A DNA stretch of 45,789 nucleotides from Candidatus Fibrimonadaceae bacterium (GCA_031281275.1 JAITFP010000053.1:1-45789), one strand, 5' to 3'. Shown: positions 6,535-15,156, numbered from the stretch's first letter. A program made the numbers and translations. Notes: generated by a model from the letters alone, not told the origin.

Positions 6535-7307
6535 ATATGCACTCCCATACCCGAAGCCAAAGCCACACCGCCAATGACATAAAGCATATTCCTGCTGTTG
6601 CGGCTGCTTTCCGCATCTTTGCGGGCATCTTTATAATATTCAAGCGTTTGCCCTCTTTTGTTGTATTTATCCAATGCCTCATTCATCTCCGAGTTTTTTA
6701 CAACCCCAACAGAAACAACCGCTACTCCCAGAATATCTAAGCCAAGGGCAACCCAAAAACTGGTTTTGACAGGCTTCTTTGGCTCATAAACAATGCCCGG
6801 CATTTTCCCGAACATTTCCGGTGCTTTCTTATTCAAAACATCAAGCAAGCCTGAGATGTCTTCAGCCTGCCCGGTAATCGCAGGAGCAGCCTGCAACCCG
6901 CTTCCGCTGTTGTATAGCTCCACGACTATTGTCAGGTTACCGCCAAAACGCCCCAGCCTTGCCTGTCCTATGTAATCCGCGTTTATTCTTCTGCCCAATT
7001 GTGCCAAGCAACCCTCAGTTTCCTTGCAAACTTTCACCGCAATTTCCCTGCCACCCAGCTTGTCAATAATGCTCTGCTCCGTCATAATGCCATAATTATT
7101 CTGCAAAACATTGCCGGCAATTTCGCGCAGCCTTCCAGTGAGGAAAAATAAGTCAGTAATCTCCACAGACGGTTCGCCGTCATCCACAGTTCTCAATATC
7201 GCAACACGCTTCTGCTCCTCCTGCCCATAAGCGATAAAAGCAAAAAGCAGCAGAATGAAAACCAAAAGATCTACATTAAGTCGGAGAGAGGGAAAAATAG
7301 TACGCAT
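6525..7307 (-). CDS. TolB/CsgG-like N-domain membrane protein (FISUMP partner)
   Basis: 260 residues: signal sequence ending near AYGQ, then a domain of about 150 residues (RVAILRTVDDGEP ... MTEQSIIDKLGG ... ADYIGQARLGRFGGNLTI ... MFGKMPG) that is clearly paralogous to the N-terminus of the protein at 21816, and finally two hydrophobic segments flanking a charged helix. The domain pattern recalls TolB-N/CsgG-type periplasmic folds, but I give this as a fold guess. A TTG 42 nt upstream opens the same frame, but the TTTTCTATCTT promoter lies between, so ATG 7307 is chosen. Translationally coupled to the FISUMP lipoprotein at 6534. Confidence 0.65.
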   Translation of the reverse strand: MRTIFPSLRLNVDLLVFILLLFAFIAYGQEEQKRVAILRTVDDGEPSVEITDLFFLTGRLREIAGNVLQNNYGIMTEQSIIDKLGGREIAVKVCKETEGCLAQLGRRINADYIGQARLGRFGGNLTIVVELYNSGSGLQAAPAITGQAEDISGLLDVLNKKAPEMFGKMPGIVYEPKKPVKTSFWVALGLDILGVAVVSVGVVKNSEMNEALDKYNKRGQTLEYYKDARKDAESSRNSRNMLYVIGGVALASGMGVHIWF

Positions 7308-7317
7308 ATTTAGCCGT

Positions 7318-7323
7318 AAGATA
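7318..7323 (-). promoter_or_regulatory. -10-like TTTTC-TATCTT of the 7307 operon
   Basis: Ends 10 nt before the ATG at 7307; its position inside the longer possible frame argues for the shorter start. Confidence 0.55.
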
Positions 7324-7365
7324 GAAAAGCAAAACGAGGGCAACCGCAAGGGTGCCCATACATTC

Positions 7366-8157
7366 CTAAATAAATTCCAACTCCGGCTGCATTCCGCAAA
7401 GCTCGTAAAATATTTTCAATGATTTTTCGTGCTGGCTGGTGAAGCTGTAATCTATCGCATTGTAGTAGTCGCAAGCTAGATTTTGCGGCAAGTTGTGAGG
7501 ATAATATTTTTCCCATTTTTGCAAACATTCTTTTCTGTTTTCTTTGAAATCTTTTATGCTCATTTCCGTTTCATTTAAATAATTTTCTAGCAAGGGTCGC
7601 AAGCCTCCACCCAAGGCTTCTTTTCTTATTATCCATAGCGCAAAAACAAAAGGCAAATTTTGCCATTCTTGCCAAATGGAAGCCAAATCGTAGGAATATT
7701 CCCATTTGCCTGCAACGCTTTCCCGCAAAGCGTTATCGCCTATCAACAGCTTGGCATCGCAGCTCTCGGCATTATCTGTCCAAATTGGCTTGACCTTGAA
7801 GTAGAGGCTTGAGAGCAATTTTAGCAAGCTAACCGAAGTGTCGCTTTGTTCGGTTGTGAAAACGGCTTTATCGCTCAAATTTTCCCATTTATGCTTTGAA
7901 AATAGCTTCACGGAACGTATTTCAAGGGTGCTTGATGTGCAAAATCGGTTGCAAATAACGTAATTTTTTTGATTTTTGGCGTATTCTATGGAAGAAGAGG
8001 GGGAAAGCATTATTTTGCCCTCCCTTAGGTTTTTGTTTTGCTCGCTTGGGGTTCCATCTAAAAAACGAATTTTTGGCGGAAAATTATCCAAAAAATGGTG
8101 AAAAAAGGGGGCACAAACCAAAAAAGGAATGCGTCCTACTGTTAAAATATGTTCCAT
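7366..8157 (-). CDS. mqnA: Chorismate dehydratase MqnA (futalosine menaquinone pathway)
   Basis: 263 residues of the MqnA/MqnD periplasmic-binding-protein-like fold: N-terminal GRIPFLVCAPFF, SPSSSIEYA (SSIEYA is typical), LLIGDNAL, then YDLASIWQEW and PFVFALW. MqnA removes water from chorismate to give 3-[(1-carboxyvinyl)oxy]benzoate, the first step of the futalosine route to menaquinone. LIGDNAL and FVFALW favour MqnA over MqnD. Length is typical. No other mqn gene is nearby. It implies a menaquinone-dependent anaerobic electron transport chain. Confidence 0.88.
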   Translation of the reverse strand: MEHILTVGRIPFLVCAPFFHHFLDNFPPKIRFLDGTPSEQNKNLREGKIMLSPSSSIEYAKNQKNYVICNRFCTSSTLEIRSVKLFSKHKWENLSDKAVFTTEQSDTSVSLLKLLSSLYFKVKPIWTDNAESCDAKLLIGDNALRESVAGKWEYSYDLASIWQEWQNLPFVFALWIIRKEALGGGLRPLLENYLNETEMSIKDFKENRKECLQKWEKYYPHNLPQNLACDYYNAIDYSFTSQHEKSLKIFYELCGMQPELEFI

Positions 8158-8214
8158 ATAGAAATAAAATTAAATTTTTTCGCTTTTTATTGTTGCGTTT
8201 TGTCAAAAAAAAAC

Positions 8215-8220
8215 TATATT
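8215..8220 (+). promoter_or_regulatory. -10-like TATATT before the 8276 gene
   Basis: ACTATATT after a run of A, 55 nt upstream of the ATG at 8276 and 9 nt upstream of a short open frame starting at 8230. Confidence 0.4.
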
Positions 8221-8229
8221 TATATAACA

Positions 8230-8283
8230 ATGACTCACTGTATTCAAAATTTCACGTCGATTGGTGCTTTTGACCATGCCTAA
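8230..8283 (+). CDS. Possible 17-residue upstream ORF
   Basis: ATG at 8230 opens a frame of 17 codons (MTHCIQNFTSIGAFDHA) that stops at 8281-8283, after the ATG of the next gene at 8276. It is the first ATG after the predicted promoter and overlaps the downstream start in another frame, so it could act in translational coupling. There is no independent evidence that it is translated. Confidence 0.3.
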   Translation: MTHCIQNFTSIGAFDHA

Positions 8284-8560
8284 GTTTCTTGTTAAAAAAA
8301 CCGCTCCCTCAGAGGATGGAAAATCCCTTATATTCAAAGGTAAGGTAGTGGAAGGTCCAATAAATAAGGGAATGGCTCTTTTAATTTCCATTGCAGGTCA
8401 AGCTGCCATCCCTGTGAAAATAGCAGACATCGTGCATTTTGAAAAATCCAAAGACGATTCCAAAAAAGTGGGATTGGTTGCAGATTTTGAAGACGAGCCA
8501 GATGATATGAATATGATTATGGCTCTGCGCATCACAGATGAAGAAATTGAGTGCAGATAA
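8276..8560 (+). CDS. Small conserved-looking protein, hypothetical
   Basis: 94 residues starting MPKFLVKKTAP. The segment IFKGKVVEGPINKGM ... IPVKIADIVHF has the alternating pattern of a small beta-barrel and recalls domain 2 of translation GTPases (the EGPI-KGM turn), but that is only a fold impression. The C-terminus is acidic. It is cytoplasmic (no signal or membrane segment). No strong ribosome-binding site precedes the ATG, which overlaps a short upstream frame. Convergent with the 8562 gene, 1 nt apart. Confidence 0.6.
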   Translation: MPKFLVKKTAPSEDGKSLIFKGKVVEGPINKGMALLISIAGQAAIPVKIADIVHFEKSKDDSKKVGLVADFEDEPDDMNMIMALRITDEEIECR

Positions 8561-8561
8561 G

Positions 8562-8939
8562 CTAAATGGTAATTCTTCTCAAAAAATCGTCGTAGTTGTC
8601 GCTTTCTCTAATATCTTTTAGCATATTTCCAAATACGCTTTCGTCTATTTGTTCTTTGGCAATGGCTGTGGGACGACCCTGCCGTGTGAAAGCCATTCCC
8701 CTTAGCCTTTCCTGCTCGCTCATTTTTCTTTCCATTGCCCGCTGAAAATTCTCAAATGATTTTTTATCAAGTTCCACCGCCGAGTTTTCGTTTGCCTGAT
8801 AAGAGACTGGGGTGTGGCAGCTTGGGCAAGTGAATACAAAACCGAGTACCTCGCCTTTTCTTGGCGTGGCATTGTCGTTGCCTATGCCAAATGTTATTTG
8901 CATATTGCAATGCGGACAGGTTATTGATAAGTCGGGCAT
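8562..8939 (-). CDS. Zinc-ribbon protein, hypothetical
   Basis: 125 residues. An N-terminal zinc ribbon is formed by CPHC (about 8-11) and CPSC (about 38-41); the remainder is a charged helical region (FENFQRAMERKMSEQERL) and a short C-terminal helix. No membrane segment. It could be a nucleic-acid- or protein-binding adaptor. It has its own promoter (8946) overlapping the 3' end of the preceding FISUMP gene. Confidence 0.6.
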   Translation of the reverse strand: MPDLSITCPHCNMQITFGIGNDNATPRKGEVLGFVFTCPSCHTPVSYQANENSAVELDKKSFENFQRAMERKMSEQERLRGMAFTRQGRPTAIAKEQIDESVFGNMLKDIRESDNYDDFLRRITI

Positions 8940-8945
8940 AATTAT

Positions 8946-8951
8946 AATGTA
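8946..8951 (-). promoter_or_regulatory. -10-like TTTTC-TACATT, 6 nt before the ATG at 8939
   Basis: Leaderless type: the hexamer ends exactly 6 nt from the start codon and no ribosome-binding site fits between. Confidence 0.65.
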
Positions 8952-8957
8952 GAAAAC

Positions 8958-9563
8958 TTAATCCGCTACGCACCGTACCGAAAAGAAAGAGCCTTGCTTA
9001 GATTCCTCTACGGAAACGGTTTCTTCTAGCACTGCTTTATCGGAGCTTATGCCTCTATAGTAGGCTTTTGTGTTGCTAGGACCGCTATTCGTCCACCAAT
9101 ATCCTTTGTTGCCAGCATTGCTAAAAACAGATTTGCTGTTGCGGTGGCCACCGGGCAAAGCCGAAAATCCGTAATCATCAGCTCCGTTGCCGCTTCCATC
9201 CCAACCGCTTGTCGCTTTCAATTTCGTGCCTGCTCCTTTGTAGCCGCCCATTTTTGTGATTAAACCGCTCCAATCCTGGCGAGACGACAAGTGCCAACCT
9301 GCGGGGCAAGCCTCCAATGCCTCCTTCCACTCATACAACCTGCCGTACTTTTCACAGTTGGCTTCATCTTCATTATAGCACAAGCTACCATCGGTTTTTG
9401 TATTCAGGTTCTCCGCCATCCACGTCAGACTACCTATCTTTATCGTCTTGTAGGTTTTGTCGTCCCGTGTGTCTGTGAAGGTTCCTGCCAGTTCGTCAGC
9501 ATACGCCACGCAAAAGGCTCCCATAATCGCCAATGCTACCAATGATTGTCTAAATTTCTGCAT
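8958..9563 (-). CDS. Secreted FISUMP-domain protein (minimal form)
   Basis: 201 residues: a Sec signal peptide (cleavage near AYA-DE, about 22) followed almost at once by one FISUMP domain (YKTIKIGSLTWMAENLNT ... CPAGWHL ... FSALPGG ... GYWWTNS ... FSVRCVAD). Unlike its paralogues it has neither lipobox nor Ser-rich linker, so it should be periplasmic or released. It lies 17 nt after the CAP-domain lipoprotein gene, in the same orientation, and is probably co-transcribed with it. Confidence 0.88.
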   Translation of the reverse strand: MQKFRQSLVALAIMGAFCVAYADELAGTFTDTRDDKTYKTIKIGSLTWMAENLNTKTDGSLCYNEDEANCEKYGRLYEWKEALEACPAGWHLSSRQDWSGLITKMGGYKGAGTKLKATSGWDGSGNGADDYGFSALPGGHRNSKSVFSNAGNKGYWWTNSGPSNTKAYYRGISSDKAVLEETVSVEESKQGSFFSVRCVAD

Positions 9564-9580
9564 TCTAAAAATCCCTTATG

Positions 9581-10813
9581 TTATAATGTAAAAAATTCCA
9601 CTTCATACTCAATTTTTTGTGCCTTGTCGGATTTATCCACTAAGCCTTCAATTTCAACTTTGAATCGTTTGTTTGAGTTAAAGGAGGAAAGACCATCTGG
9701 GCGGAATATAATGCAATATGGCGTTCCGTAACCGCTTGTTTCAACATTAAAATATTTTCCCTTTTTGTCGCTATCGCTTGTGGAAAATACCCATTCTTTT
9801 CCATCATCTAGGGAGGTTAGTTTTACTGTTGGTTTGCATTTGCTAAAATTATAATTTTTGGAATTTAAACTAACACTCCAAGCCTGTGTTGTTTTGAAAA
9901 AATTGTTAGGGAAATAACCTTTATTGGGCCACAATACATATTCAGCATCAAGTTTTTCAGTCGTGTTGCTCTTGTCAAAAATCTGCATTGGAATATAAGA
10001 GGCAGTTGATGATGTTGCGTAGCCAAATCCTATTTTTTCAAGCGGCGGATGAAGCATCCAGCGCCTATGACCCAATGCACCTATGTTTGATTCGCCAGAA
10101 TCATCGCAAAAAGTTTTTACAGCATCTTCTAAAGTGCTTGTCTTTGAGCCACTCATATAGAGATTTGCCGATGTTGTGCTTTTATAAGCTTTTTCGTAAA
10201 AATCATCATCCATATCTGCTGGCTTTGAAGGCGTATGCGTTAATTGCCCCAAGCTGGCTAGTAAAACCGCACCGTGTTGAGCGATGTCGTTTAATTCATC
10301 TGTATAAACAATATTTTCCGATAAGCCCGCCAAATAGCGAACAAATTTGAACATATTTAATCCATTGGTCAAAAATTCAGTTGTTAAAGAACCCGTTTCA
10401 TAAGGATTTTTAACGCTTGGAGTTTCCACAAAAACAGTTGCTGCATTTTGGGGCTGATATTGTTGCCATTTTGCTCTTATTTCATCAATTCTTGTGCTGG
10501 AATCATTGCTTTGCTGTTGGCTAGAACTGCTTGACAAATAACTACTTGATGAATAGCTGGAACTACTGCTTGACAAATATATACTAGAACTAGATGATGA
10601 TATACTAGATGAGGAACTAATTTTTGCCTCTGAGCTGGAGCTGCTACTTGATGAACTAATTTCCGCTTCTGAGCTGGAACTAATGCCTGATGAGCTACTA
10701 TCCTCTTCCGAGCTAGAACTGTTGACTTCGTTTAGTACTTCATCCTTGTCGCGGTTGCTACAAGAGATAGTCAGCACCAAACCTGCTACGAGAAAAGCGA
10801 ATTTTAGTTTCAT
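9581..10813 (-). CDS. CAP (SCP/PR-1) domain lipoprotein with poly-Ser linker
   Basis: 410 residues: lipobox TISC (Cys about 18), a Ser-rich linker of about 80 residues, then a CAP-superfamily domain (LNMFKFVRYLAGL ... LNDIAQHGAVLLA ... LTHTPSKPADM ... NIGALGHRRWMLHP ... GFGYA). The HTP and HRRW histidines are the usual CAP-cavity residues. A C-terminal domain of about 130 residues follows. Bacterial CAP proteins are secreted and bind or cleave diverse ligands; no substrate is implied here. ATG 10813 is preferred over a TTG 18 nt upstream. Divergent from nadM with only 41 nt between the starts. Confidence 0.85.
   Translation of the reverse strand: MKLKFAFLVAGLVLTISCSNRDKDEVLNEVNSSSSEEDSSSSGISSSSEAEISSSSSSSSSEAKISSSSSISSSSSSIYLSSSSSSYSSSSYLSSSSSQQQSNDSSTRIDEIRAKWQQYQPQNAATVFVETPSVKNPYETGSLTTEFLTNGLNMFKFVRYLAGLSENIVYTDELNDIAQHGAVLLASLGQLTHTPSKPADMDDDFYEKAYKSTTSANLYMSGSKTSTLEDAVKTFCDDSGESNIGALGHRRWMLHPPLEKIGFGYATSSTASYIPMQIFDKSNTTEKLDAEYVLWPNKGYFPNNFFKTTQAWSVSLNSKNYNFSKCKPTVKLTSLDDGKEWVFSTSDSDKKGKYFNVETSGYGTPYCIIFRPDGLSSFNSNKRFKVEIEGLVDKSDKAQKIEYEVEFFTL
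9585..9590 (-). promoter_or_regulatory. possible internal -10-like TACATT before the 9563 gene
   Basis: TTTTTTACATT overlaps the last codons of the CAP-domain gene, 21 nt upstream of the FISUMP start; could give independent expression of the second gene. Confidence 0.35.
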
Positions 10814-10842
10814 AGTTTTATTAAAATACAAAACTATAATTC

Positions 10843-10848
10843 TATATT
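10843..10848 (+). promoter_or_regulatory. -10-like TTC-TATATT, 6 nt before nadM
   Basis: Leaderless type; the whole divergent intergenic region is 41 nt, leaving no room for a long leader. Confidence 0.65.
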
Positions 10849-10854
10849 TACGCT

Positions 10855-11874
10855 ATGGCAAAATTTTCCGCACTCATATATATAGGTCGCTTTGAGCCGC
10901 CTCACAATGGGCATCTTGCAACCATTCGCACAGCGTTGGAGCAAACAGAAAAAATGCTGGTTTTCATAGGTTCGCACGAGGCTTGCCGTAGCTTGCGCAA
11001 TCCCTTTACATCAGACGAGCGAATGGAAATGCTCCGCATTTCTTTGACGGAAGTTGAACAAAAGAAAGTGATCTTTATCCCAATCCACGATTCCAATTAC
11101 AATCACGTAGAATGGCTAAAAGAGTTAAAGGAAAAAGTTTTAGACAATGAGCCAAAAGTTATAGAGCGCATAGGGATAATTGGGTACCAAAAAGACCGCA
11201 CTTCTTATTATCTGGATTTATTCCCTGAGTGGGAATTTCTGGAAATGCCGCTTTTTGCAAACGGACTTTCTTCTACCGAAATTCGGAATAAATGGTTTAG
11301 CGGAACCTTAACCGACCAAGATAAAATTCCTCTTTCCGTTTATACCTACCTTAAATACAAAGAGAACGAAGTTTGGGCAAAAAATTTGAAAGAAGAATAC
11401 AGATTGGTTGAGGAATACAAAAAGGAATGGGCTGGTACTCCTTACCCTCCGATTTTTGTAGCAGGAGATGCTTTGGTTATTTGCCGAGAACATATCTTGT
11501 TAATAAGAAGGGCAGCCTTTCCAGGCAAGGGTCTGTATGCTATGGCTGGAGGCTTTTTAGATAGCAGAGAACCCATAAGGCATTGCGCTATAAGAGAACT
11601 TATTGAAGAGACTGGCATTGAAGTAAACTACCGAGAATTGGACAAAAGCATTAGAGAATACCAAGTTTTTGACGACCCTCACAGGGAACCTCGCGGAAGA
11701 ATGATATCGCACACTTTTCTTTTTGATTTGCACGCACCGGAACTTCCAAAACTAAAAGCGAGCGATGATGCTTCGGAGGCGGTGTGGTATCCGCTGAGTG
11801 AATTGAAAAAAATCCGAGAGCTATTTGCCGGAGACCATTATAAAATCATAATGAATATGCTTTCAAATTCCTAA
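10855..11874 (+). CDS. Bifunctional NMN adenylyltransferase / Nudix hydrolase
   Basis: 339 residues. N-terminal nucleotidyltransferase: GRFEPPHNGH (H17, H20 of the HxGH motif) and LSSTEIR (about 139), as in NadM-type enzymes that make NAD from NMN and ATP. C-terminal Nudix domain: the box reads GFLDSRE-x7-REUxEETG (about 231-253), complete in all catalytic glutamates, as in the ADP-ribose pyrophosphatase of the known NadM-Nudix fusion family. It links NAD salvage with removal of ADP-ribose in the cytoplasm. The dedA gene starts 9 nt downstream. Confidence 0.92.
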   Translation: MAKFSALIYIGRFEPPHNGHLATIRTALEQTEKMLVFIGSHEACRSLRNPFTSDERMEMLRISLTEVEQKKVIFIPIHDSNYNHVEWLKELKEKVLDNEPKVIERIGIIGYQKDRTSYYLDLFPEWEFLEMPLFANGLSSTEIRNKWFSGTLTDQDKIPLSVYTYLKYKENEVWAKNLKEEYRLVEEYKKEWAGTPYPPIFVAGDALVICREHILLIRRAAFPGKGLYAMAGGFLDSREPIRHCAIRELIEETGIEVNYRELDKSIREYQVFDDPHREPRGRMISHTFLFDLHAPELPKLKASDDASEAVWYPLSELKKIRELFAGDHYKIIMNMLSNS

Positions 11875-11883
11875 ATTAAGGAC

Positions 11884-12528
11884 ATGGAATATTTACTGCT
11901 TTCTTTGGATTTTATTCGGCATATAGATGTTTATTTGAAGCAAATCGTTGATCAGTACGAGATTTGGGTTTATGCTTTGATTGCTCTTATAATCTTTTGC
12001 GAAGTGGGTTTGGTTGTTGCTCCCTTTTTGCCAGGAGATTCAATGCTTTTTGCGATTGGTGCTTTATGCGCAACTGGAGCTATGGATATAAGCATTGTTT
12101 TATCTGTTTTTCCCATAGCGGCAATTTGCGGAGATAATACCAACAGATTTTTAGGGGTTAAAATTGGGCACAGAGCCTTTGCAAAAGGCACGGGAAAATT
12201 TTTCAATACGCACAACTACAACAAAGCCCACAACTTTTTTGAAAAATTCGGACCAAAGGCTGTTACCATTTGCCGTTTTTTGCCTTTCTTCAGAACATTC
12301 GTGCCTTTTGTTGCGGGAATGAGTGGAATGAGTTTTAAATCATTCTTCCCTTGGAGCATTTTGGGTGGCACAGGCTGGATATTTTTATGCACATTCGCGG
12401 GCTATTTCTTGGGAAATATTCCATTTATCAAAGCCCATTTTGAGCTTGTGATTGTATGCATACTATGCGTATCGGCTATCCCTGCCTTAGTGGAGTGGAT
12501 TAAGCACCGAAAGGAATCACATTTATAG
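11884..12528 (+). CDS. DedA-family inner-membrane protein
   Basis: 214 residues with four to five hydrophobic segments and the DedA family pattern: FLPGDSMLF early, GDNTNRFLG, then KFGPKAVTICRFLPFFRTF and FVAGMSGM (about 118-150). The conserved arginine and the re-entrant-loop prolines of the SNARE-associated/VTT domain are visible. DedA proteins move polyprenyl phosphate or phospholipid between leaflets. Second gene of the nadM operon; its last codons overlap the convergent gene at 12523 by 6 nt. Confidence 0.9.
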   Translation: MEYLLLSLDFIRHIDVYLKQIVDQYEIWVYALIALIIFCEVGLVVAPFLPGDSMLFAIGALCATGAMDISIVLSVFPIAAICGDNTNRFLGVKIGHRAFAKGTGKFFNTHNYNKAHNFFEKFGPKAVTICRFLPFFRTFVPFVAGMSGMSFKSFFPWSILGGTGWIFLCTFAGYFLGNIPFIKAHFELVIVCILCVSAIPALVEWIKHRKESHL

Positions 12529-12771
12529 ATCAGTCCTAGGTCGTTTTCTCTTGTTAACGCACATATGATAGCCATCACCTTGCTTCCCAAGCCTTTCCTG
12601 TTTTTCAAAGGATATATCGTAGTTTTTCATTATAAATCGGAATCCCTGCACAATAGGATTATTAGTTTCTACAGAATCCCAGTAAGCATCGGCTCTGTAA
12701 GCAGCCTCTACATTATACTGTTCTATAACTTTTTTCTGCTGTCCTTCATCAATAATCGACGCTTTGGGCAT
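12523..12771 (-). CDS. Small hypothetical protein
   Basis: 82 residues, soluble, charged, with a basic C-terminus (NKRKRPRTDL) that could contact nucleic acid. No family recognised. The gene has a good ribosome-binding site (AGGAGAG) and its own TTTTCTATATT promoter 28 nt upstream, which supports its being real. Confidence 0.55.
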   Translation of the reverse strand: MPKASIIDEGQQKKVIEQYNVEAAYRADAYWDSVETNNPIVQGFRFIMKNYDISFEKQERLGKQGDGYHMCVNKRKRPRTDL

Positions 12772-12799
12772 AGGGTCTCTCCTGGTTATGAATAGTTTT

Positions 12800-12805
12800 A
12801 ATATA
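12800..12805 (-). promoter_or_regulatory. -10-like TTTTC-TATATT of the 12771 gene
   Basis: 28-nt leader with AGGAGAG; leadered type. Confidence 0.55.
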
Positions 12806-12822
12806 GAAAATTCATTTGAAGG

Positions 12823-13350
12823 CTAAGCCCCCATCATAACAAGCCGCATTCCAAAACCCGTAGAATTTTTGGAAAATTTATTGTTGAGTAAATTTTTTGC
12901 TGTTATTTCTATCCTAATCCTATAGATGATTTGAAATATGCTAATATTTGATTTTGTTAAATACCCTACGGTACTTTCAGTATAAAAATTGTAATCGAAA
13001 GAAAAATTGTGATCATAAGGCTCGGTATTATCTGCTTTGAATAAATAACCGCCACCGCCACCAAAGTAAAAAGTGTCACCTTTGCCTGAAAAAGGATAAA
13101 AAATTCTAGCCACAGGTCCGTAAACCATTTGCAACAACATTAAATCACAGGAAATTTCTATCCAAAAAGTTCTATTATTAAGAAGAAGTCCTATATCATA
13201 ATCCATTACGCTACCCAAGTCTTTAAAATTATAATATCCAGTAGATACTGGAATATAAAATTTGGCATTTTCTTCAGTTGAAGTTTGAGCATTTGCAGGC
13301 GGTATTGCAAATACAAGAAATAAGAACAAAATGCAGAAGCGTTTTTTCAT
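12823..13350 (-). CDS. Secreted barrel-like protein, hypothetical
   Basis: 175 residues: signal peptide ending near ANA-Q (about 22), then a chain rich in aromatic/alternating segments (YFGGGGGYLF, SFDYNFYTESTVGYL) that looks like a small outer-membrane beta-barrel and ends in a hydrophobic strand. It is the last gene of the operon running from 15150 and starts 7 nt after the barrel-like lipoprotein gene at 13358. Function unknown. Confidence 0.6.
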   Translation of the reverse strand: MKKRFCILFLFLVFAIPPANAQTSTEENAKFYIPVSTGYYNFKDLGSVMDYDIGLLLNNRTFWIEISCDLMLLQMVYGPVARIFYPFSGKGDTFYFGGGGGYLFKADNTEPYDHNFSFDYNFYTESTVGYLTKSNISIFQIIYRIRIEITAKNLLNNKFSKNSTGFGMRLVMMGA

Positions 13351-13357
13351 AATATTT

Positions 13358-14299
13358 TCACCACATATACGCCATTTGAACGCTAAACCCCCAGTATTGC
13401 CCCGGAGATTTAATGCCTGTTATTTGATTTATACCTAGTCTGTATTTTATTTTGTTTGGGGTGTAGGAGATTCCTATATCTTGCATTAGCAAAACAGGAA
13501 ACCAAAAAGAAATATCGGCATCATGAGCTTCTGAAACAGGGAGTTCATCAACAAGCCAAGGATTAGTCATAGAAGCGGCATAGCTAAGTGCAAATTTTTC
13601 CCAATAAAAACTTGCATGAGCAACAAAGCCTGCGTAAGAATGAAAAATATTCACCTTATTTAATTTAATATATTCAAGATTGTCTATAATAGTTTCTTGG
13701 TGACTGTAATCATAGCATATACCATTCGGAGAATCATCACAGCACAAATTATCCTTATTGCAGTTTAATTTAGCAACAGGTTTAGCGAACGATGGTCCGA
13801 AGTCAGGTTCATAATAATACCACCATCCTTCATAGGAAGCTTTGTTTATCGTTAACCCCCAAAATCCAGCTCCGCCGATTTCAAAAAATTTTCCATTGTG
13901 CCCAAGCATAGCAAAAACATAAGGCTGGTTTTGTACTCCAACACCAAATCCTGCGTAATAATCTTTATAATCTTTGATTGCTTTATGGAATTGAACTCCC
14001 AAAGTATTTTCTATTAAGCGATAATTTATATCTGCTGGCATTTCTGGCATATAATATATATGATTATAAACTCTATCAACCTGTACTTTATTATTCATTT
14101 TTCCTGGCAGAGGAATAGTTTTGTTTTTTCCGATACTAGCATCAAAAGAAATTATATAGTTGGTGTCATTTGCTAAATAACGATCATTGCCATAAATATT
14201 AGGCGGTTTTACAGTTTGGAAAGTGCCTCGTCCCACATTTAATTTACTCGTGGAGCAAGAAACAATAAGAATGAATAATATTATGTAAAGTAATCGCAT
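13358..14299 (-). CDS. Barrel-like lipoprotein, copy 1 (paralogue of 15173)
   Basis: 313-residue predicted lipoprotein (lipobox IVSC, Cys about 15) followed by GTFQTVKPPNIYGN and a long region of alternating hydrophobic/aromatic strands; it ends in YWGFSVQMAYMW, a C-terminal strand pattern common in outer-membrane barrels. Strongly paralogous to the 15173 protein over its full length (shared EGxWYF, FHSY, YWEKFALSYAAS and DIGISYTPNKIKYRLG blocks). It starts 2 nt after the FISUMP gene at 14302, the same spacing as in the second copy. Confidence 0.7.
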   Translation of the reverse strand: MRLLYIILFILIVSCSTSKLNVGRGTFQTVKPPNIYGNDRYLANDTNYIISFDASIGKNKTIPLPGKMNNKVQVDRVYNHIYYMPEMPADINYRLIENTLGVQFHKAIKDYKDYYAGFGVGVQNQPYVFAMLGHNGKFFEIGGAGFWGLTINKASYEGWWYYYEPDFGPSFAKPVAKLNCNKDNLCCDDSPNGICYDYSHQETIIDNLEYIKLNKVNIFHSYAGFVAHASFYWEKFALSYAASMTNPWLVDELPVSEAHDADISFWFPVLLMQDIGISYTPNKIKYRLGINQITGIKSPGQYWGFSVQMAYMW

Positions 14300-14301
14300 T
14301 G

Positions 14302-15150
14302 TTAATCCTTTATGCAGCGAACATAAGCCATGGCATATCCATAGCTATAAGAAGGGCTAAAATTTAAAGTTGCTTGATTATATTCAATGGTTTGCATATT
14401 GGAACCACCACTCCAAAAAGCTGCTCGTTCCCCTTTTTTTATAAAAGGAGTACCGCCATGATATATAGCAGCATCGTGGTAAAAACCACCTGGCAAAGCG
14501 TTAAAGCCAAAATCATCAGTTCCTTTGCCAGAAATCCAAAGTTCGCTGTTTGCTTTTAATTTTGTTCCTGCACAATCGTTACATTTACTATTATCCTCAA
14601 CAAAATCTCTCAATATATCCCATTCGTAGCTATATGGTAAGTGCCATCCGGCTGGGCAAATATTCTTTGCGGTACTCCAGTCGTATAATATACCAAAAAT
14701 AATGCAATTATCAGGTTCATCATTGTAGCATTCAATATTGGGTGCCTCGCGCCGCAAATTTTCCGACATCCATGTTTGATTACCTATAGTTACATATGTA
14801 TATTCACGAATAACGTTGTTAAAACAATACTCAGAGGATGGATTATAATAATCGTTTCCACATTCGTCAAGTACAATATTATTTTCACATATTTGATTTA
14901 ACGGATTATATCCCCTACCTTCGCATTTATCGTAAACCTTATTATCTTGTTCTGCACAAAATTGCATTTTTGGATCGTAATAACCATTTCCACACGGTTT
15001 TTTCAAAGTATCATTTTCGCATATTTGACTTTCAGAAGTATATTTTTCACCACCACAAGTATCAATATTATTTTCATCAACAAACCCAATGGCTACACAA
15101 CTCAAAAATAAAGCTGCTGCTAAAAGTAGCAGGGAATAAAGTTTTAGCAT
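14302..15150 (-). CDS. Cys-repeat/FISUMP lipoprotein, copy 1
   Basis: 282 residues: lipobox FLSC (Cys about 16), three to four Cys-rich repeats (CGG..Y...QICEN, CGNGYYDP..QFC), then a FISUMP domain (YVTIGNQTWMSENLRR ... CPAGWHLPY ... FNALPGG ... FWSGG ... YVRCIKD). An upstream in-frame start at 15207 exists, but the promoter at 15157 lies inside that extension, so ATG 15150 is used. First gene of the three-gene operon 14302-13358-12823. Presumably surface-exposed and anchored to the outer membrane; ligand unknown. Confidence 0.88.
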   Translation of the reverse strand: MLKLYSLLLLAAALFLSCVAIGFVDENNIDTCGGEKYTSESQICENDTLKKPCGNGYYDPKMQFCAEQDNKVYDKCEGRGYNPLNQICENNIVLDECGNDYYNPSSEYCFNNVIREYTYVTIGNQTWMSENLRREAPNIECYNDEPDNCIIFGILYDWSTAKNICPAGWHLPYSYEWDILRDFVEDNSKCNDCAGTKLKANSELWISGKGTDDFGFNALPGGFYHDAAIYHGGTPFIKKGERAAFWSGGSNMQTIEYNQATLNFSPSYSYGYAMAYVRCIKD

Positions 15151-15156
15151 AAAAAT

